Shown here in pieces: positions 4,801 to 5,873 of a stretch of 5,873 nt of DNA. The notes under the pieces are model-generated. The model was not told where the DNA came from, did no database searches, and saw nothing but the letters and a program-made list of their open reading frames with translations. The position numbers were made by a program, and so were the translations under genes. The DNA is taken from the NCBI GenBank assembly GCA_035687725.1, contig DASRVB010000259.1, forward strand, positions 1-5,873, written 5' to 3'. Position 1 is the stretch's first letter, and each line of letters opens with the position of its first letter. Source of the stretch: JAICNR01 sp035687725 (GTDB taxonomy: Bacteria; Gemmatimonadota; Gemmatimonadetes; JACCXV01; JAHWKZ01).

Positions 4801-5679
4801 CTAGCGCTCGATCGGAGCGCGCACGGAATTGCCCCACTCGGTCCACGACCCGTCGTAATTGCGGACGTCGTCGAAGCCGAGAAGGTAGGTGAGCGCGAAC
4901 CAGGTGTGGCTGGAGCGCTCGCCGATCCGGCAGTAGGCGACCGTGCTCGCGTCTTTCGAAAGCCCCTGCTCCTCGCAGTAGATCGCGCGTAACTCGTCGG
5001 CGGACTTGAACGTGTGGCTGTCGGGATCGACCGCGCGCGCCCACGGCACGCTCTTCGCGCCGGGGATGTGGCCGCCCCGGAGCGCCCCCTCCTGCGGGTA
5101 CTCGGGCATGTGCAGGAGCTCGCCCGAGTACTCCTGCGGGCTCCGCACGTCGACCAGCTGGCCGCCTTCTTCCATGTGCTCGAGGACCTCCTCGCGGAAG
5201 GCGCGGATCGGCGCGTCGTCGCGCTCGGGCACCGGGTAGTCCCCGGCCGGGTACTTCGGGACGTCGGTCGTCATCGGCCGCCCCTCCGCCTCCCACTTGG
5301 CCCGCCCGCCGTCCATGACGCGGCAGTCCTCGTGACCGAACAGCTTGAACACCCATAGAGCGTAGGTCGCCCACCAGTTGTTCTTGTCGCCATAGAAGAC
5401 CACCGTCGTGTCGCGGGAGATCCCCTTCTCCCGCATCCGGGCGGCGAACCGCTCGCCGTCCAGATAGTCGCGAACGAGCGGATCGTTGAGGTCGGCGTGC
5501 CAGTCGATCTTGACCGCGCCCGGGATATGGCCGGTGTCGTAGAGGAGCACGTCCTCGTTCGACTCGACGAGCCGCACGCCGGGATCGTCCAGGTGCTCGG
5601 CGACCCAGTCGGTGGAGACGAGCGCCTCGGGCCGGGCGTAGCCGCGCTTCTCGATCGGGTGGACGGTGCCGGATGCCAT
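4801..5679 (-). CDS. sseA: Tandem-rhodanese sulfurtransferase (SseA type; thiosulfate or 3-mercaptopyruvate sulfurtransferase)
   Basis: The protein has 292 aa, normal length for a two-domain rhodanese; it is cytoplasmic, with no signal peptide. It moves sulfane sulfur from a donor to an acceptor through a cysteine persulfide. The N-terminal domain (about 20-135) has ALVSTDWVAEHL, NEDVLLYDTGHIPGAVKIDW and, where an active loop would be, YGDKNNWWA with Asp98 and no Cys, so it is structural. The C-terminal domain (about 165-285) has LVDVRSPQEYSGE, GALRGGHIPGAKSVPW and the catalytic loop CRIGERSS with Cys250. The loop is neither the classic CRKGVT of thiosulfate enzymes nor the CG-S/T-GVT of mercaptopyruvate enzymes, so the donor is uncertain. 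NYDGSWTEWGN near the end is typical. Many segments match, from memory, M. tuberculosis SseA (Rv3283), whose gene neighbours the SufE-like Rv3284. The start is ATG 5679, preceded by GGAGGT; the frame stays open upstream but that part is unlike the family. A further gene ends 62 bases upstream on the same strand. Confidence 0.95.
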   Translation of the reverse strand: MASGTVHPIEKRGYARPEALVSTDWVAEHLDDPGVRLVESNEDVLLYDTGHIPGAVKIDWHADLNDPLVRDYLDGERFAARMREKGISRDTTVVFYGDKNNWWATYALWVFKLFGHEDCRVMDGGRAKWEAEGRPMTTDVPKYPAGDYPVPERDDAPIRAFREEVLEHMEEGGQLVDVRSPQEYSGELLHMPEYPQEGALRGGHIPGAKSVPWARAVDPDSHTFKSADELRAIYCEEQGLSKDASTVAYCRIGERSSHTWFALTYLLGFDDVRNYDGSWTEWGNSVRAPIER

Positions 5680-5691
5680 GGAGTTACCTCC
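5680..5691 (-). promoter_or_regulatory. Ribosome binding site of sseA within a small hairpin
   Basis: Read on the minus strand, GGAGGT (5691-5686) lies 6 bases before the ATG. GGAG pairs with CTCC directly before the ATG around GTAA, a GNRA-type tetraloop (GUAA in RNA), so the SD could be partly masked. The site supports ATG 5679 over the longer open frame. Confidence 0.75.
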
Positions 5692-5741
5692 GCGTTGGGG
5701 GAAATGGATGTGCGGATGACGAAAGTCTAGTCCCCCGGTGC

Positions 5742-5873
5742 TCAGACGGGCAGGCCGCGCTCCCGGAAGAAGGCCAGCGTCCGCTCGGTCGCGCCGCGCG
5801 CGGCCTCGATCGCCGCCCGTGCGGCGGCCCCGGCGCGCTTCCGCCCCGCCGGATCGTCGAACCACCCGCCCCA
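5742..5873 (-). CDS. C-terminal 43 residues of an unidentified protein (5' end outside window)
   Basis: On the minus strand, the frame from 5873 to the TGA at 5744-5742 is open and reads WGGWFDDPAGRKRAGAAARA, then IEAARGATERTLAFFRERG and LPV. This is an aromatic patch followed by an amphipathic Ala/Arg-rich helix ending in TLAFFRERG. A helix closing in a TLAFFRE-like motif is seen at the ends of some alpha/beta hydrolases, including dienelactone-hydrolase relatives, but 43 residues are too few to assign a family. The helix-like composition, good codon use and a stop 62 bases before sseA on the same strand support a real gene, possibly co-transcribed with sseA. The overlapping upstream extension of the sseA frame is Arg/Gly-rich and looks like a shadow. 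Confidence 0.6.
   Translation of the reverse strand, partial: WGGWFDDPAGRKRAGAAARAAIEAARGATERTLAFFRERGLPV

Noticed and set aside
4751..5374. A 207-codon minus-strand frame overlapping sseA in another phase
   Set aside because: The sseA frame carries rhodanese motifs throughout; this one is a Gly/Arg/Ala-rich shadow.
5680..5865. N-terminal extension of sseA to an earlier start
   Set aside because: The extra 62 residues are Arg/Gly-rich, overlap the end of the upstream gene and are unlike the family, while GGAGGT sits correctly before ATG 5679.
1..5873. High density of GATC (roughly seventy by eye, several times the base-composition expectation)
   Set aside because: Most arise from the preferred Ile codon ATC after G-ending codons and from GAT/ATC contexts in coding DNA. 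A codon-preserving shuffle would be needed before invoking a methylation signal.
1..5873. CRISPR arrays, tRNA/rRNA genes, transposases, phage genes or defence systems
   Set aside because: I saw no regularly spaced repeats, cloverleaf or rRNA sequence, or relevant protein motifs on either strand.

Overview
The window looks like chromosomal DNA from a high-G+C, diderm (outer-membrane-bearing) bacterium. An outer-membrane FadL-type beta-barrel and two lipoproteins point to a Gram-negative envelope. The very high G+C, the dominant C/G third codon positions and the Shine-Dalgarno (SD) sites based on GGAGG fit phyla such as Gemmatimonadota, Acidobacteriota, Eisenbacteria-like lineages or Myxococcota. 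I cannot place the phylum from sequence alone. I see no insertion sequence, phage gene, CRISPR array, tRNA or rRNA.

Layout, left to right. (1) 2-1084 (+): C-terminal 360 residues of a FadL/OMPP1-family outer-membrane transporter that runs in from the left. (2) 1125-1574 (+): a Fur-family regulator with the complete PerR ligand set, preceded by a sigma-70-like promoter placed so close that its mRNA may be leaderless. (3) 1689-3505 (+): a tight three-gene run consisting of a glycine-zipper lipoprotein, a small lipoprotein and a SufE-type sulfur acceptor; the last two overlap by 4 nt. A candidate ECF-sigma promoter lies upstream of the run. (4) 3555-4259 (+): a secreted, histidine-rich protein of a conserved but unnamed family. 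(5) 4365-4754 (+): a four-helix DUF4383 membrane protein. (6) 4763-4792: a strong hairpin between convergent genes. (7) 4801-5679 (-): a tandem-rhodanese sulfurtransferase closely resembling mycobacterial SseA. (8) 5742-5873 (-): the last 43 residues of an unidentified protein that runs in from the right.

Two themes link the genes. The first is sulfur relay. SufE (Cys52) and SseA (Cys250) are both intact and lie within 1.3 kb of each other. They are immediate neighbours in Mycobacterium tuberculosis (Rv3284 and Rv3283), so the rhodanese may load persulfide sulfur onto SufE or its partner desulfurase for Fe-S assembly. The second is envelope and oxidative stress, suggested by the PerR-like regulator, the lipoproteins and the possible ECF promoter.

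I found no clear case for a wholly new system. The least described items are the secreted His-rich family at 3555-4259, the lipoprotein-sufE overlap, and a recurring inverted repeat that ties the SD sequence to the bases just before the start codon.
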